From: Fidelibacterota bacterium
GTDB lineage: Bacteria > Fidelibacterota > Marinisomatia > Marinisomatales > SCKK01
Direction: 5' to 3'
DNA: 64,000 nucleotides
Assembly: GCA_004124475.1 (NCBI GenBank)
Contig: SCKK01000007.1
Span: 20,894 to 84,893, forward strand
This document shows, one piece after another, positions 16,851 through 25,382 of this stretch (position 1 is its first letter; each line of letters begins with the position of its first letter). The notes beneath the pieces were generated by a model, which searched no databases, was not told the DNA's origin, and saw only the letters and a list, made by a program, of their open reading frames with translations. The translations under genes and the position numbers were made by a program.

Positions 16851-18935
16851 ATGAGTTTTGTTCAACCTTCAGATATTCGTAATCTTGCAATTGTAGGTCA
16901 TGGAACATCTGGGAAAACTATCTTGGCAGAGGCGATGCTATATTCCAGTGGGAAAACCAATCGCCTGGGAAAAATTGAGGAAGGTACTACCATCTCAGAT
17001 TACCATAAGGATGAAATTACCCGCCAAATTTCCATAGGTGTTAGTACCCTTCATTGTAACTGGGAGGGTAAAAAAATAAATTTTCTGGACACACCAGGAT
17101 TTTTTGATTTTATGGGGGACACAAAAGCCGCTCTTCACGTTTCTGATCTGGCATTAATTGTAGTACAGGGTGTTTCTGGAGTCGAGACTGGAACGGAATT
17201 GGTGTGGGATTACGCTGAACAAAATAAATTACCAAAGTTTTTTGCCATCAATATGATGGATAAAGAAAATACGCACTTCGAAGCCATTTTAGAAAAACTA
17301 AAGAACAGATTCTCTAAAAAGATTTTTCCTTTTACACTACCCGTTAGTACAGGGCCTGGATTCAATCAAGTCGCTGATGTCCTTCGTAAGTCAATGTTTA
17401 CTTATGATGCAAATGGGAAGGGGAAATATAGAGTGAATGACCTACCAGCAGATTGGGTTGACAGAATTGATGGACTGCATGAGGAACTCATCGAAAATAT
17501 TGCCGAGTCGGATGATGCATTGATGGAGAAATTTTTTGATGAGGGCGGATTGATGGAAGATGACTTGCGTAGCGGTATGCATGATGCAATTATAAATGGT
17601 TCCGTTATTCCATTGGTTTGTACTTCCGGATTCACCAATGTAGGTGTTACCAGAATGATGGATATTATTACAAAATATTGTCCGTCTCCAGCTGATACTT
17701 CTTCAATCCAGGTTTTTAAAGCGGGTACTAATGAAGAAGTGGAATTAAAAACAACACGGGATAATCAAACCAGTATTCAGGTATTTAAAACTCTAAGCGA
17801 AGCGCATGTGGGAGAGTTATCCTTCTTTCGTGTTTATTCCGGAAAAGTAAAAGCGGGGATGGATTTGAGGAATCCCAGTCGACAGACTACTGAGAGGTTA
17901 GGACAAATTTTCGTCATGAATGGAAAAGATAGAAAGGATGTGGGTGAATTGGTGGCTGGAGATATAGGCGCTGTTGTAAAATTGAAGAACACTCACACCG
18001 GTGACACGTTGTGTCGTCCCAAATTTGAGATAGAACTTCCCAGTATCGATTTTCTTTTACCAAATATTAATGCTGCTGTAGTCACCAAATCCAAGGGGGA
18101 CGAAGATAAAATTGCCACAGGTCTTGCAACCCTCCATGAGGAGGATCCAACCTTTATTTTCAAAGTGGACTCCGAACTCAGTCAAACCATCATATCAGGT
18201 CAGGGTGAGCTTCATTTGGAAGTGGTTGTAGATAAACTGAAGAGAAAATTTCATGTAGAGGTAGATCTCATTGAGCCTAGAATTCCTTATCGAGAAACGA
18301 TTAAAGTGCATGGGGAATCCAAATTTCGTCATAAGAAACAGTCGGGTGGCGCTGGACAATTTGCCGAAGTCTGGATGCGTGTTGAACCGAAAGAACGTGG
18401 AACTGGTGTGGAATTTACAAACTCACTGGTGGGGCAACATGTTGACCGTGTTTATGTACCATCTGTTGAAAAAGGAGTTAACGCCGCAACTACAGAGGGT
18501 GCTTTAGCTGGTTATCGAATAGTTGATCTAAAAGTGGAATTTTATGATGGGAAACAACACACTGTAGATTCAAAAGATATCGCATTTCAGATTGCAGGGA
18601 AAGGTGCTTTTAAAGAAGCATTTCTATCAGCTAAACCCTGCCTTTTAGAACCTATTTATGAAATTGAAGTAAAAGTTCCTGATGACCATATGGGTGATGT
18701 TATGGGAGACATTTCCGGTAGAAGAGGGAAAATCCTCGGGATGGATTCTGAGGATGGAAACCAGATTATCAAAGCTTATGTACCTCAGGCAAATCTATAT
18801 CGGTATTCTACAGCACTCCGTTCCATCACAGGAGGCAGAGCAATACATAAAGAGAAATTCAGTCATTATGAAGAGGTACCTAAAGACCTCGAACAAAAAA
18901 TTATCAAGGCGGGGAAAAATGGGGGTAAAGTGTAG
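16851..18935 (+). CDS. Elongation factor G-like GTPase (EF-G-2 type)
   Basis: A 694-residue translational GTPase with the five-domain EF-G layout. The G motifs are non-standard: G1 GHGTSGKT (standard GHIDAGKT), switch I SDYHKDEITRQISI, G3 DTPGFFDF, G4 NMMDKE in place of NKMD. Domain IV tip and domain V are present (GHQ-like GGAGQFAEVWMRVEP, ISGRRGKILGM, LYRYSTALRSITGGRA). This is the pattern of the second EF-G paralogue, as in Thermus EF-G-2, so it may not be the main translocase; a canonical fusA would sit elsewhere. The ATG at 16851 follows AGAAAGGATTTCA. Confidence 0.88.
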   Translation: MSFVQPSDIRNLAIVGHGTSGKTILAEAMLYSSGKTNRLGKIEEGTTISDYHKDEITRQISIGVSTLHCNWEGKKINFLDTPGFFDFMGDTKAALHVSDLALIVVQGVSGVETGTELVWDYAEQNKLPKFFAINMMDKENTHFEAILEKLKNRFSKKIFPFTLPVSTGPGFNQVADVLRKSMFTYDANGKGKYRVNDLPADWVDRIDGLHEELIENIAESDDALMEKFFDEGGLMEDDLRSGMHDAIINGSVIPLVCTSGFTNVGVTRMMDIITKYCPSPADTSSIQVFKAGTNEEVELKTTRDNQTSIQVFKTLSEAHVGELSFFRVYSGKVKAGMDLRNPSRQTTERLGQIFVMNGKDRKDVGELVAGDIGAVVKLKNTHTGDTLCRPKFEIELPSIDFLLPNINAAVVTKSKGDEDKIATGLATLHEEDPTFIFKVDSELSQTIISGQGELHLEVVVDKLKRKFHVEVDLIEPRIPYRETIKVHGESKFRHKKQSGGAGQFAEVWMRVEPKERGTGVEFTNSLVGQHVDRVYVPSVEKGVNAATTEGALAGYRIVDLKVEFYDGKQHTVDSKDIAFQIAGKGAFKEAFLSAKPCLLEPIYEIEVKVPDDHMGDVMGDISGRRGKILGMDSEDGNQIIKAYVPQANLYRYSTALRSITGGRAIHKEKFSHYEEVPKDLEQKIIKAGKNGGKV

Positions 18936-18945
18936 GGAGATGTAT

Positions 18946-19524
18946 GATGGGTGATGGTGGAGTTGTAGCTGGTGTAATGGTAGCTGGTGAGGATTTTAAT
19001 GGCTGATTATCAAGATGTTAAAGTAGCTGAAATTGATTTTATCAACGAACCTGATCGTTATAAGTTGGATAATTTTGAAGTATATAAACATTCACGAGTG
19101 TTTAGAAAAAAGTATACCATATTATTAACCAATTACCTGAAGGAGAAAAATATAATCTGACATGTCAAATGCGAGACGCGATCATTTCTATTACAAATAA
19201 CATTGCAGAAGCACATGGTCGTTGGCATTATAAAGAATCAATCCAGTTTTGTCGTATCGCTCGTGGTTCAACTGAAGAAATTATTGATGATCTCAATATC
19301 TGTATCGATGAGAACTATTATGACATTGAGCAATGTACACATCTTAAAGAAACTGGGTATGAATTAGTGAAAAAAATTAATGGTTACATTGCCTATCTCA
19401 ATTTACAGAGAAATCAATATAAATCATAATATATGACCGCTCACCAGCTACCCCCGTACAGTCGCAAGCTCCTTACGGGGCAGGCACTCACCGCTAACCA
19501 GTTACCATTCACCAATCACCATCA
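18946..19524 (+). mobile_element. IVS-like element: four-helix-bundle gene between inverted repeats
   Basis: GGTAGCTGGTGAG (18979-18991) is perfectly complementary to CTCACCAGCTACC (19440-19452), and the two copies sit 7 bases before the start and 10 bases after the stop of the gene. Outer arms (GATGGGTGATGGTGG at 18946-18960 and the ACCATTCACCAATCACCATC region near 19503-19522) are also imperfectly complementary. The arrangement copies 23S rRNA intervening sequences, where the ORF lies in the loop of a long stem, but here it lies between protein genes. Confidence 0.6.
18999..19429 (+). pseudogene. Four-helix-bundle (23S rRNA intervening-sequence type) protein, frameshifted
   Basis: Translation from the ATG at 18999 gives MADYQDVKVAEIDFINEPDR and then a shift inside an A-run (19106-19111); adding one A restores a 143-residue frame ending at 19429. 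The body has the family signature MRDAIISITNNIAEAHGR, then RIARGSTEEIIDDLNI and GYELVKKINGYIAYL. These proteins are basic helical bundles of unclear function, first seen in rRNA intervening sequences and related to the accessory protein of diversity-generating retroelements. A homopolymer sequencing error could mimic the frameshift. Confidence 0.8.
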
Positions 19525-19527
19525 ACC

Positions 19528-20025
19528 ATGAAAACACTTTGGGCTCCATGGCGAATTGAATATGTGAAAGCACCCAAGGATGAAGGGTGTATTTTCTGTG
19601 ATAAACCCGATCGTGACGATGATCGTAAAATGTTAATACTTCACAGGGGTGATCTGGCATTCATTATGATGAACCTTTATCCATACAACAACGCTCATCT
19701 GATGATTGCTCCTTATGAGCATGTTGCAGATCCCTCACAGCTATCAATCGAAACAAAGACTGAGATAACGTCGTTGACCGATTCCGCAATGAAAGTCTTG
19801 AAAAAAGCTGTAAATCCGGATGGATTCAATTTTGGTGCTAACTTCGGCAAAACCGCTGGTTCGGGAATTGAAGAGCATGTTCACTATCATCTTGTTCCAC
19901 GGTGGGCAGGGGACACGAATTTTATGCCCGTGATCGGGCATACGAAAGTCCAAGTACAGGAACTTCAAGAATGTTTTGACACTCTCAAACCGTTTTTCGA
20001 TCGACTAATGATAGAAGGAGGTTAA
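19528..20025 (+). CDS. HIT family hydrolase/phosphorylase (Ap4A-type)
   Basis: A 165-residue histidine-triad protein that acts on nucleotide phosphoanhydrides such as diadenosine tetraphosphate. Signatures: the zinc-binding GCIFCDKP at residues 20-27, YPYNNAHLMIAPYEH, and the triad EEHVHYHLVPRW near residue 115. The N-terminal LWAPWRIEYV is typical of the FCB/actinobacterial Ap4A phosphorylase-like branch. The ATG at 19528 comes immediately after the inverted arm of the four-helix element, so its 5' leader is made of element sequence. Confidence 0.92.
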   Translation: MKTLWAPWRIEYVKAPKDEGCIFCDKPDRDDDRKMLILHRGDLAFIMMNLYPYNNAHLMIAPYEHVADPSQLSIETKTEITSLTDSAMKVLKKAVNPDGFNFGANFGKTAGSGIEEHVHYHLVPRWAGDTNFMPVIGHTKVQVQELQECFDTLKPFFDRLMIEGG

Positions 20026-20051
20026 TTATACTACCCTTTTCACAAACCTGG

Positions 20052-20240
20052 TTGCCATATCTTTACCTCTATGGAGTGGGTGGTTGCCTATTCCTGGTTG
20101 GAATATGGTTAATACTGCGATATCGCTCTCTGAATTTACAACTCCGTAAGCATCGATATTGGTTCATGATACTATTGGGTGGATTTCTCTGGTATATGGC
20201 CATTCACGCCTTTTTCATCCTGGCAGCATTGAGAGGATAA
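20052..20240 (+). CDS. Small two-helix membrane protein preceding the symporter
   Basis: A 62-residue protein with two transmembrane helices (YLYGVGGCLFLVGIWLILRY and WFMILLGGFLWYMAIHAFFI) separated by a basic hairpin. It lies 5 bases before the symporter start. Small proteins of this kind accompany some sodium:solute symporters. The start is unclear: TTG at 20052 lacks a site, while AAGGAGG at 20015-20021 points to a start near 20025-20030 that would be ATT or ATA, adding about nine residues. Confidence 0.65.
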   Translation: MPYLYLYGVGGCLFLVGIWLILRYRSLNLQLRKHRYWFMILLGGFLWYMAIHAFFILAALRG

Positions 20241-20245
20241 CCGGT

Positions 20246-22090
20246 ATGACACCTTCATCGATAGGAACCGGATTAGACCAAATTATCATAATTGTATACT
20301 TTGTCGTTATCTTGTTGTTTGGGAGTTATTTCGGACGATATGCCAAGACAACGTCTGACTTTTTCTTTGGGGGACGCCGGTTTGCCTGGTGGCTTATTAC
20401 AATTTCAATTGTTGCCACGGGAGTAGGTTCTCATAGTTTTATCAAATATTCTTCCAAAGCTTTTCAATATGGATTTTCATCCACAATGACATATATGAAT
20501 GATTGGTTTTTCATACCGTTTTTCATGTTTGGATGGTTACCGATTATTATTTATTCGAAAGTTCGTTCCATCCCCGAATATTTTGAGCGTCGATTCAATC
20601 CCACCGCCCGACTACTGGCAACGATGATGATTTTGCTCTACATGATTGGCTACATTGCCATTGGATTCTTAACTTTGGCGACTGCTTTACATAAAATTAT
20701 GGGTTTGCCCTTAATGGGAACGGTGATTATCATCGCCGTACTAACGGCAGTATACATGCACTTTGGCGGGCAGACTTCTGTTATTTTCACTGATCTTTTA
20801 CAGGGTCTCATATTACTTTTTGCAGGTTTATTTCTATTTTTTATTGGATTACAATATGTCGGAGGATTTGATATATTCTGGAACGCACTATCCCCACAGG
20901 CAAAATTACCCCTGGCACCTTATAATTATCCGCCGGATTTTAATTTTGTAGGCATTTTCTGGCAGGATGGAATAGCTGGTTCGATTGGATTCTTGTTTAT
21001 GAATCAGGGGTTAATCATGCGGTTTATGGCTTGCAAAAGTGTCAATGAAGGACGCAAAGCGGCCACCATTAATATTCTGATTGTCTTACCTATTTCTGCG
21101 GTTGTTGTGTCGAATGCCGGTTGGATTGGACGTGCTATTCTGGAAGTATTTCCCGGTCAGATTGATCCTAATATCAATCCTAATGATATCTTTGTTATGG
21201 TAACGAGCCTAGTGGCTAAACCGGGTGTATTTGGGTTCATTATTGCTGCGTTGAGTGCTGCGTTAATGTCCACGGTGGATACTTTAGTGAACGCCTCGGC
21301 AAATGTTTTTGTAAATGACCTCTATCGTCCCTTCGTCAGGAAGAAGCATAGCGATAAACACTATTTACACGTTGCCAGGTGGTCGTCTGTTGCGGTCACA
21401 GCTTTAGGTGTTATTCTGGTTCCGGTTTTTAATTCGTTTGACACGATTTACGAAGCTCATGGTTGGTTTCATTCTACTTTTACACCACCACTCATTGTTG
21501 CTGTGTTCCTGGGAATTTTCTGGAGACGTTTTACCTCCCCTGCGGTGATTGCGACGTTTACAGTTGGTGCAGGACTCATGATCTTGGGGCAGTTTTTTCC
21601 CCAGCTCATTTCTCCCTTTGATCATGGTATTGAGATGCAAGCAGGGAAGCCTTACATTTATATTGGCGCTCTGTATAATATTGTCGTTTGTACAATCGTA
21701 GGTGTAGGGGTCAGCCTGGTGACAAAACCCAAGACGCCGGAAGAGGTTAAAGGACTAACGATTTTCGATTTGACCCACGCCCGCGAATATTTCAAAGGCA
21801 GTCCACCGAATGACCGTGAAGGTAAACCGGTTCTGGCACATTGGAAGATCATTGATGATCAAGAAGATGTAATCAGGTTTTCTCAACAGGATATGGCACG
21901 AATGGCTGCAGATCCAGGAGATTTGGTCTATATAATGGACAAACGCAAATGGCTTGGTGGACTGAAATCAATTCACTCGATATATGGAGAGCCACATAAT
22001 GAAAATGGTGTGGTTTATATGTCTGAGGCTCAGATGAAGAGTGGAATGTTTGTTGAGGGTCGAATTTTGGAAGCCGAGAAGGAAATGTAA
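20246..22090 (+). CDS. Sodium:solute symporter family transporter
   Basis: A 614-residue inner-membrane transporter of the SSS family. The ATG at 20246 is preferred over the longer frame because the conserved part begins at TGLDQIIIIVYFVVILLFG. About 13 hydrophobic helices follow; family landmarks are TSDFFFGGRRFAWW, SHSFIKYSSKAFQYG, IPEYFERRFNPTARL and the AALMSTVDTLVNASANVFVNDLYR stretch in the core, which includes the sodium-site region. A hydrophilic tail of about 110 residues (THAREYFKGSPPNDREGK onward) faces the cytosol. The substrate (sugar, solute or acid) cannot be told. Confidence 0.92.
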   Translation: MTPSSIGTGLDQIIIIVYFVVILLFGSYFGRYAKTTSDFFFGGRRFAWWLITISIVATGVGSHSFIKYSSKAFQYGFSSTMTYMNDWFFIPFFMFGWLPIIIYSKVRSIPEYFERRFNPTARLLATMMILLYMIGYIAIGFLTLATALHKIMGLPLMGTVIIIAVLTAVYMHFGGQTSVIFTDLLQGLILLFAGLFLFFIGLQYVGGFDIFWNALSPQAKLPLAPYNYPPDFNFVGIFWQDGIAGSIGFLFMNQGLIMRFMACKSVNEGRKAATINILIVLPISAVVVSNAGWIGRAILEVFPGQIDPNINPNDIFVMVTSLVAKPGVFGFIIAALSAALMSTVDTLVNASANVFVNDLYRPFVRKKHSDKHYLHVARWSSVAVTALGVILVPVFNSFDTIYEAHGWFHSTFTPPLIVAVFLGIFWRRFTSPAVIATFTVGAGLMILGQFFPQLISPFDHGIEMQAGKPYIYIGALYNIVVCTIVGVGVSLVTKPKTPEEVKGLTIFDLTHAREYFKGSPPNDREGKPVLAHWKIIDDQEDVIRFSQQDMARMAADPGDLVYIMDKRKWLGGLKSIHSIYGEPHNENGVVYMSEAQMKSGMFVEGRILEAEKEM

Positions 22091-22211
22091 AGGTTTTTTC
22101 ACTTTTTATTCTTTCCTAAATTCGCAGCGCTTTTTAATTTGGAAACACAAAAATATGAAGAATAATAGGGATGTTACTTTTTTCTTTGTGTCTTTGTAAT
22201 CAATAAAAAAT

Positions 22212-22311
22212 TCCGGCGTAGCTTCCCGACACTTCGTATACGGGACAGGCAAATGGTAGAGTGAGTGGCTGTTATCCCGATGTTTCGGGACGGGGGTTCG
22301 AGTATTGGCGA
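22212..22311 (+). pseudogene. tRNA-Asn pseudogene interrupted by two short palindromes
   Basis: Segments TCCGGCGTAGCT, ATGGTAGAGTGAGTGGCTGTTA and GGGGGTTCGAGT match the intact tRNA-Asn 36 bases downstream. Between them lie TCCCGACACTTCGTATACGGGA (22224-22245) in the D-loop and TCCCGATGTTTCGGGA (22275-22290) replacing the 3' side of the anticodon arm. The 3' acceptor half is lost, so no functional tRNA can form. Confidence 0.8.
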
Positions 22312-22347
22312 GGATGTTCAATAAAAAAATTATACATGAATAAATAT

Positions 22348-22420
22348 TCCGGCGTAGCTCAGTTGGTAGAGCGAGTGGCTGTTAACCACCAGGCCGGGGG
22401 TTCGAGTCCCTCCGCCGGAG
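22348..22420 (+). tRNA. tRNA-Asn (GTT)
   Basis: A 73-base cloverleaf: acceptor TCCGGCG pairs with CGCCGGA, D-arm GCTCAGTTGGTAGAGC, anticodon GTT in GTGGCTGTTAACCAC, T-arm GGGGGTTCGAGTCCC, discriminator G. CCA is not encoded. It is followed at once by a terminator and a tandem array that repeats its own 3' end. Confidence 0.96.
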
Positions 22421-22932
22421 CGGGAAATTACCTTGCAAAAGCGGGGTTTTTCATTTCCTGAATAGGAGGGACGAGAAGTTTATCCCGATGAGGGAAGTGA
22501 ATCGGGGAGTCCCTCCGCCGGAGCGGGAAATTACCTTGCAAAAGCGGGGTTTTTCATTTCCTGAATAGGAGGGACGAGAAGTTTATCCCGATGAGGGAAG
22601 TGAATCGGGGAGTCCCTCCGCCGGAGCGGGAAATTACCTTGCAAAAGCGGGGTTTTTCATTTCCTGAATAGGAGGGACGAGAAGTTTATCCCGATGAGGG
22701 AAGTGAATCGGGGAGTCCCTCCGCCGGAGCGGGAAATTACCTTGCAAAAGCGGGGTTTTTCATTTCCTGAATAGGAGGGACGAGAAGTTTATCCCGATGA
22801 GGGAAGTGAATCGGGGAGTCCCTCCGCCGGAGCGGGAAATTACCTTGCAAAAGCGGATTTTTTCATTTCCTGATTAGGAGGGACGAGAAGTCACAGCGCA
22901 ACAAAGATCCCGATAAACGCAGTGAATCGGGA
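22405..22932 (+). repeat. Five tandem 103-bp copies of tRNA-Asn 3' end plus terminator
   Basis: AGTCCCTCCGCCGGAGCGGG recurs at 22405, 22508, 22611, 22714 and 22817, a strict period of 103. Each unit holds the last 16 bases of the tRNA, its terminator hairpin and a spacer with GGAGGGACGAGAAGT. The last unit has diverged (different spacer, then AGTCCC at 22933). A further diverged copy is at about 24629-24715, 1.7 kb away. Confidence 0.95.
22430..22452 (+). terminator. tRNA-Asn terminator (repeated in each array unit)
   Basis: ACCTTGC-AAAA-GCGGGGT followed by TTTT forms a short stem with G.U pairs. The copy near 24645 has the cleaner form CCCTGC-GAAA-GCGGGG-TTTTT, which shows the ancestral terminator. 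Confidence 0.65.
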
Positions 22933-23076
22933 AGTCCCTGCTTGTCCGGTTGGCGGGCCTCCTCCGGAGATTTTAAGGGAGATATGAGAGAAGTTGGAAA
23001 AGGATAAGGAAGAAGGAGAACCGCAGGAAGGTGAATGACGGAAAACAAAGCACACCCAGATAGGAGCATAATCAAT
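22933..23076. other. Left flank of the accessory segment
   Basis: Sequence after the last array unit, including a CCGGTTGGCGGGCCTCCTCCGG inverted repeat. A short frame at 23035 lacks a site; the site AGATAGGAGC favours the next start at 23077. Confidence 0.4.
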
Positions 23077-24203
23077 ATGTCCACAGCCTTTATTATAATG
23101 TCAATTGGTAATTCGGATTTAGACAAAATGTGTGAGAAAGTAATTATTCCATCACTAGTTAATGTGGATTTAAGAAGGAAAACTGCATTCGTATTGATAA
23201 GCACAATGAGGGTGGACTATTAAAAAGTGAAATAATTAAGCATATAAGTGATGCTGATATAATAATTGCAGATTTAACTAATGAAAGACCCAATTGTTAT
23301 CTAGAAGTTGGTTTTGCTATGGGCATTGATAAGTTTAAAAACTTGATTTTAATGGCTCGAGAGGATCATAATCCCGATAGTCCCAACTATCAAAAGGGTG
23401 GACCCAAAATACATTTTGATCTAATAGGATATGATATTCTATTTTGGGAACAAAATAATTTTAATTACGCTATCGAAGAACTTGTTAAAAGGTTAGATAG
23501 AAGATTGCAGCTATTGTCAGCTAATCAAATTAAAGAAAATAGCTGGGATCGAGATTGGATAGATTCTAATCGTAAGAAAGGGCTGACAATAATTTCAAGT
23601 GTAACACAGCAAAATTATCTTGAAATTTTATTCAGTCTTGATGATAAAGACATTAATGCCGATCATCATAAATTAAAAGAAGCTGCAATAAGAGCACAAA
23701 TTCCTATTACTGGATTCCCAATTGGAATGGTTAGTAACCCACAACCACGAAGAAGAGGAATTGTGGATAGTGCAAAGATTAGTGGTTGGGTAAATTTTTG
23801 GGCTTTAAGATTTGATGGAGACTATTATTTAATTGAGAGCTTTTCTATTCCAGATGAAATAAGAATAAATGCTATTCATATGGGACTTCGAATTGATAGA
23901 ATAATTGCAGCATTAAAATTTTGTGAACGTTTATATGGGAATTTGGGAATTAATCATGGATCTGTTAATGTAAGTGTTACACATAAAGGACTAAAAGGAA
24001 AATTACTCTACGGTGTTCAAATTTCGACTAGTAATTCTACTGAAGATGAAGTTAAAACAGAGCGTAAAATTACGTTTGAGAGAATTCGTTCAGATCTTCC
24101 TGGAATAGTTATGGAGTTTGGTAATGATTTATTAGTGCTTTTTGGGTTTTTTAGTCAAAAAACCTGGGAATATGAAAGTTTAGTTAGAGATTTTCGGAGT
24201 TAA
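23077..24203 (+). pseudogene. TIR-like/nucleoside deoxyribosyltransferase-like domain protein, frameshifted
   Basis: From the ATG at 23077 (site TAGGAG) the frame reads STAFIIMSIGNSDLDKMCEK; one missing T near 23168-23170 shifts it, and the rest continues in frame to 24203. Restored, the N-terminal 110 residues read RIDKHNEGGLLKSEIIKHI, DADIIIADLTNERPNCYLEV and GFAMGIDKFKNLILMARED. This Rossmann-like pattern is shared by nucleoside 2-deoxyribosyltransferase-like and TIR-like domains, often the effectors of phage-defence genes. The C-terminal 200 residues are unfamiliar; the late WVNFWALRFDGDYYLIESF resembles a DNA- or nucleotide-binding beta sheet. A defence role is inference. The shift could also be a sequencing error. 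Confidence 0.65.
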
Positions 24204-24289
24204 TTAGCTAGTTTATTTAATAATTCTATTAGTACTCTAGTAACCCACACCCTACTAACCCCCAGCTGCCTGGCCAATTCAGCCTGAAT
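24200..24289 (-). pseudogene. C-terminal remnant of an HTH protein
   Basis: Thirty codons on the minus strand read IQAELARQLGVSRVWVTRVL then a short tail and stop; a stop codon directly precedes them. The helix-turn-helix matches the neighbouring intact gene (VDVAKHLGISRARVTQILN), so this is the tail of a duplicated or related gene. It overlaps the 3' end of the convergent gene by 4 bases. Confidence 0.6.
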
Positions 24290-24296
24290 CTAACAT

Positions 24297-24551
24297 TTAA
24301 AGATTCCGCAACCTTCGCTCCGTAATCCTGACACTCTCCTTTTCCATCCGATCGATCTTTTCTTTCGGAATTTTCAAGATGTTGAGGATTTGTGTAACAC
24401 GTGCTCTGCTAATCCCCAGGTGTTTGGCAACATCAACCTGATTCCAGTCATTGACCTCCATCAATTCTAAAATGTCGATAGCTAGGCGAAACAGTGATGG
24501 CTTTTTTGGTTTTGGGGTCTCCGGTTCAGGCATAAACCAGATTGTGCACAT
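24297..24551 (-). CDS. Small helix-turn-helix DNA-binding protein
   Basis: An 84-residue protein with a Pro/Lys-rich N-terminus (MPEPETPKPKKPSLF) and a clear HTH (QVDVAKHLGISRARVTQILN), like the HTH of ParB/KorB-type and recombinase-associated proteins. The rest is charged helix. The start may be the ATG at 24551 or the Met seven codons later (24533). It faces the frameshifted effector-like gene, so it could be its regulator or part of the mobile segment. Confidence 0.7.
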   Translation of the reverse strand: MCTIWFMPEPETPKPKKPSLFRLAIDILELMEVNDWNQVDVAKHLGISRARVTQILNILKIPKEKIDRMEKESVRITERRLRNL

Positions 24552-25006
24552 GGTTCCTGTAATACGGTAAAACGGGATTGTGAACGTGATCCACCCTCGG
24601 ACGGTGTGTGTTTTGTGACCTTGTAGGGAGCGAGAAATTACCCTGCGAAAGCGGGGTTTTTCATTACCTGATCAGGAGGGACGAGAAGTCGCACCGGAAC
24701 GAAGATCCCGATAGCGAAAAGTATGGTGGATTCTAATCAAAAGGTGGTAATATAAAACTATAACAATTTAAGAGTAAAATACACCTCGCACCGTGCAAAA
24801 CTCACACTTTTCATTAGAACGATTAATGTAAATTCTTTAACCTATAACGTGTGCTACAAATACGGTTGTGGTATCTGTATTTCTCGCAGTGACCTGTTAT
24901 TCCCATTGCTCACACCTCAGCGGAATATTTCTTGCAAAGAAAGAAACAAAGAAAGAAATTAACTTGCATATTGATGTAAGAATATGTTAAAGGATTTAAA
25001 GGAAAG
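24552..25006. other. Intergenic region with a distant copy of the tRNA-flank repeat
   Basis: GAGCGAGAAATTACCCTGCGAAAGCGGGG...GGAGGGACGAGAAGTC (about 24632-24690) plus GAACGAAGATCCCGATA (about 24698-24714) repeats the last unit of the array at 22.8 kb. No tRNA precedes it here. The remaining sequence, to the weak TTG at 25007, shows nothing recognisable. Confidence 0.6.
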
Positions 25007-25381
25007 TTGAAAACTAAACTGCCATCATTAAGCAACAAGAAGAGTAAATCAGCTGAACAAAAATACCCTGATTCTAATACATTATTATCAACCATTATTG
25101 AGAGTCCGAAAGATATTGTCATTTTCGCCTTGGGCCGGAATTACTGCTATACCGCTTTTAATAACGATCATGAGCAGACGATAAAAAAGATCTGGGGGGC
25201 CGATATTGAGATTGGTATGAATATGCTAGAGATCATCAAGGACCCCCGGGATCGGGAGAAGATACTCGCTGCGGGGTGTGATGATTACCTGGCTAAACTG
25301 GTGTATCAGGAAGTCATTCTGAAAAAATTGAAGGAATGGTTAGCGAAAGAAGGTATTTTTCAAAGGTACATTGGAGATTAA
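25007..25381 (+). pseudogene. Chimeric remnant of a histidine kinase: PAS piece fused to receiver tail
   Basis: Residues about 25-85 (TIIESPKDIVIFALGRNYCY, NMLEIIKDPRDREK) look like a PAS domain of the type that opens sensor kinases; the remainder (ILAAGCDDYLAKLVYQEVIL, KKLKEWL) is the last third of a receiver domain with the KP motif altered to KL. The kinase core and phospho-acceptor region between them are missing, as expected after an internal deletion. The TTG start has only a weak site. It ends 1 base before the start of the hybrid kinase, which may have been its neighbour or donor. Confidence 0.6.
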
Positions 25382-25382
25382 C

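Noticed and set aside
22261..22461. 66-codon frame across the tRNA region
   Set aside because: It covers the tRNA pseudogene and the intact tRNA-Asn, so it is not coding.
22405..22932. CRISPR array
   Set aside because: The 103-bp units are almost wholly identical without variable spacers, and no cas gene is near; it is a tandem duplication.
25007..25381. Stand-alone response regulator or diguanylate-type sensor
   Set aside because: The receiver lacks its N-terminal acidic pocket and phospho-Asp; only a tail remains.
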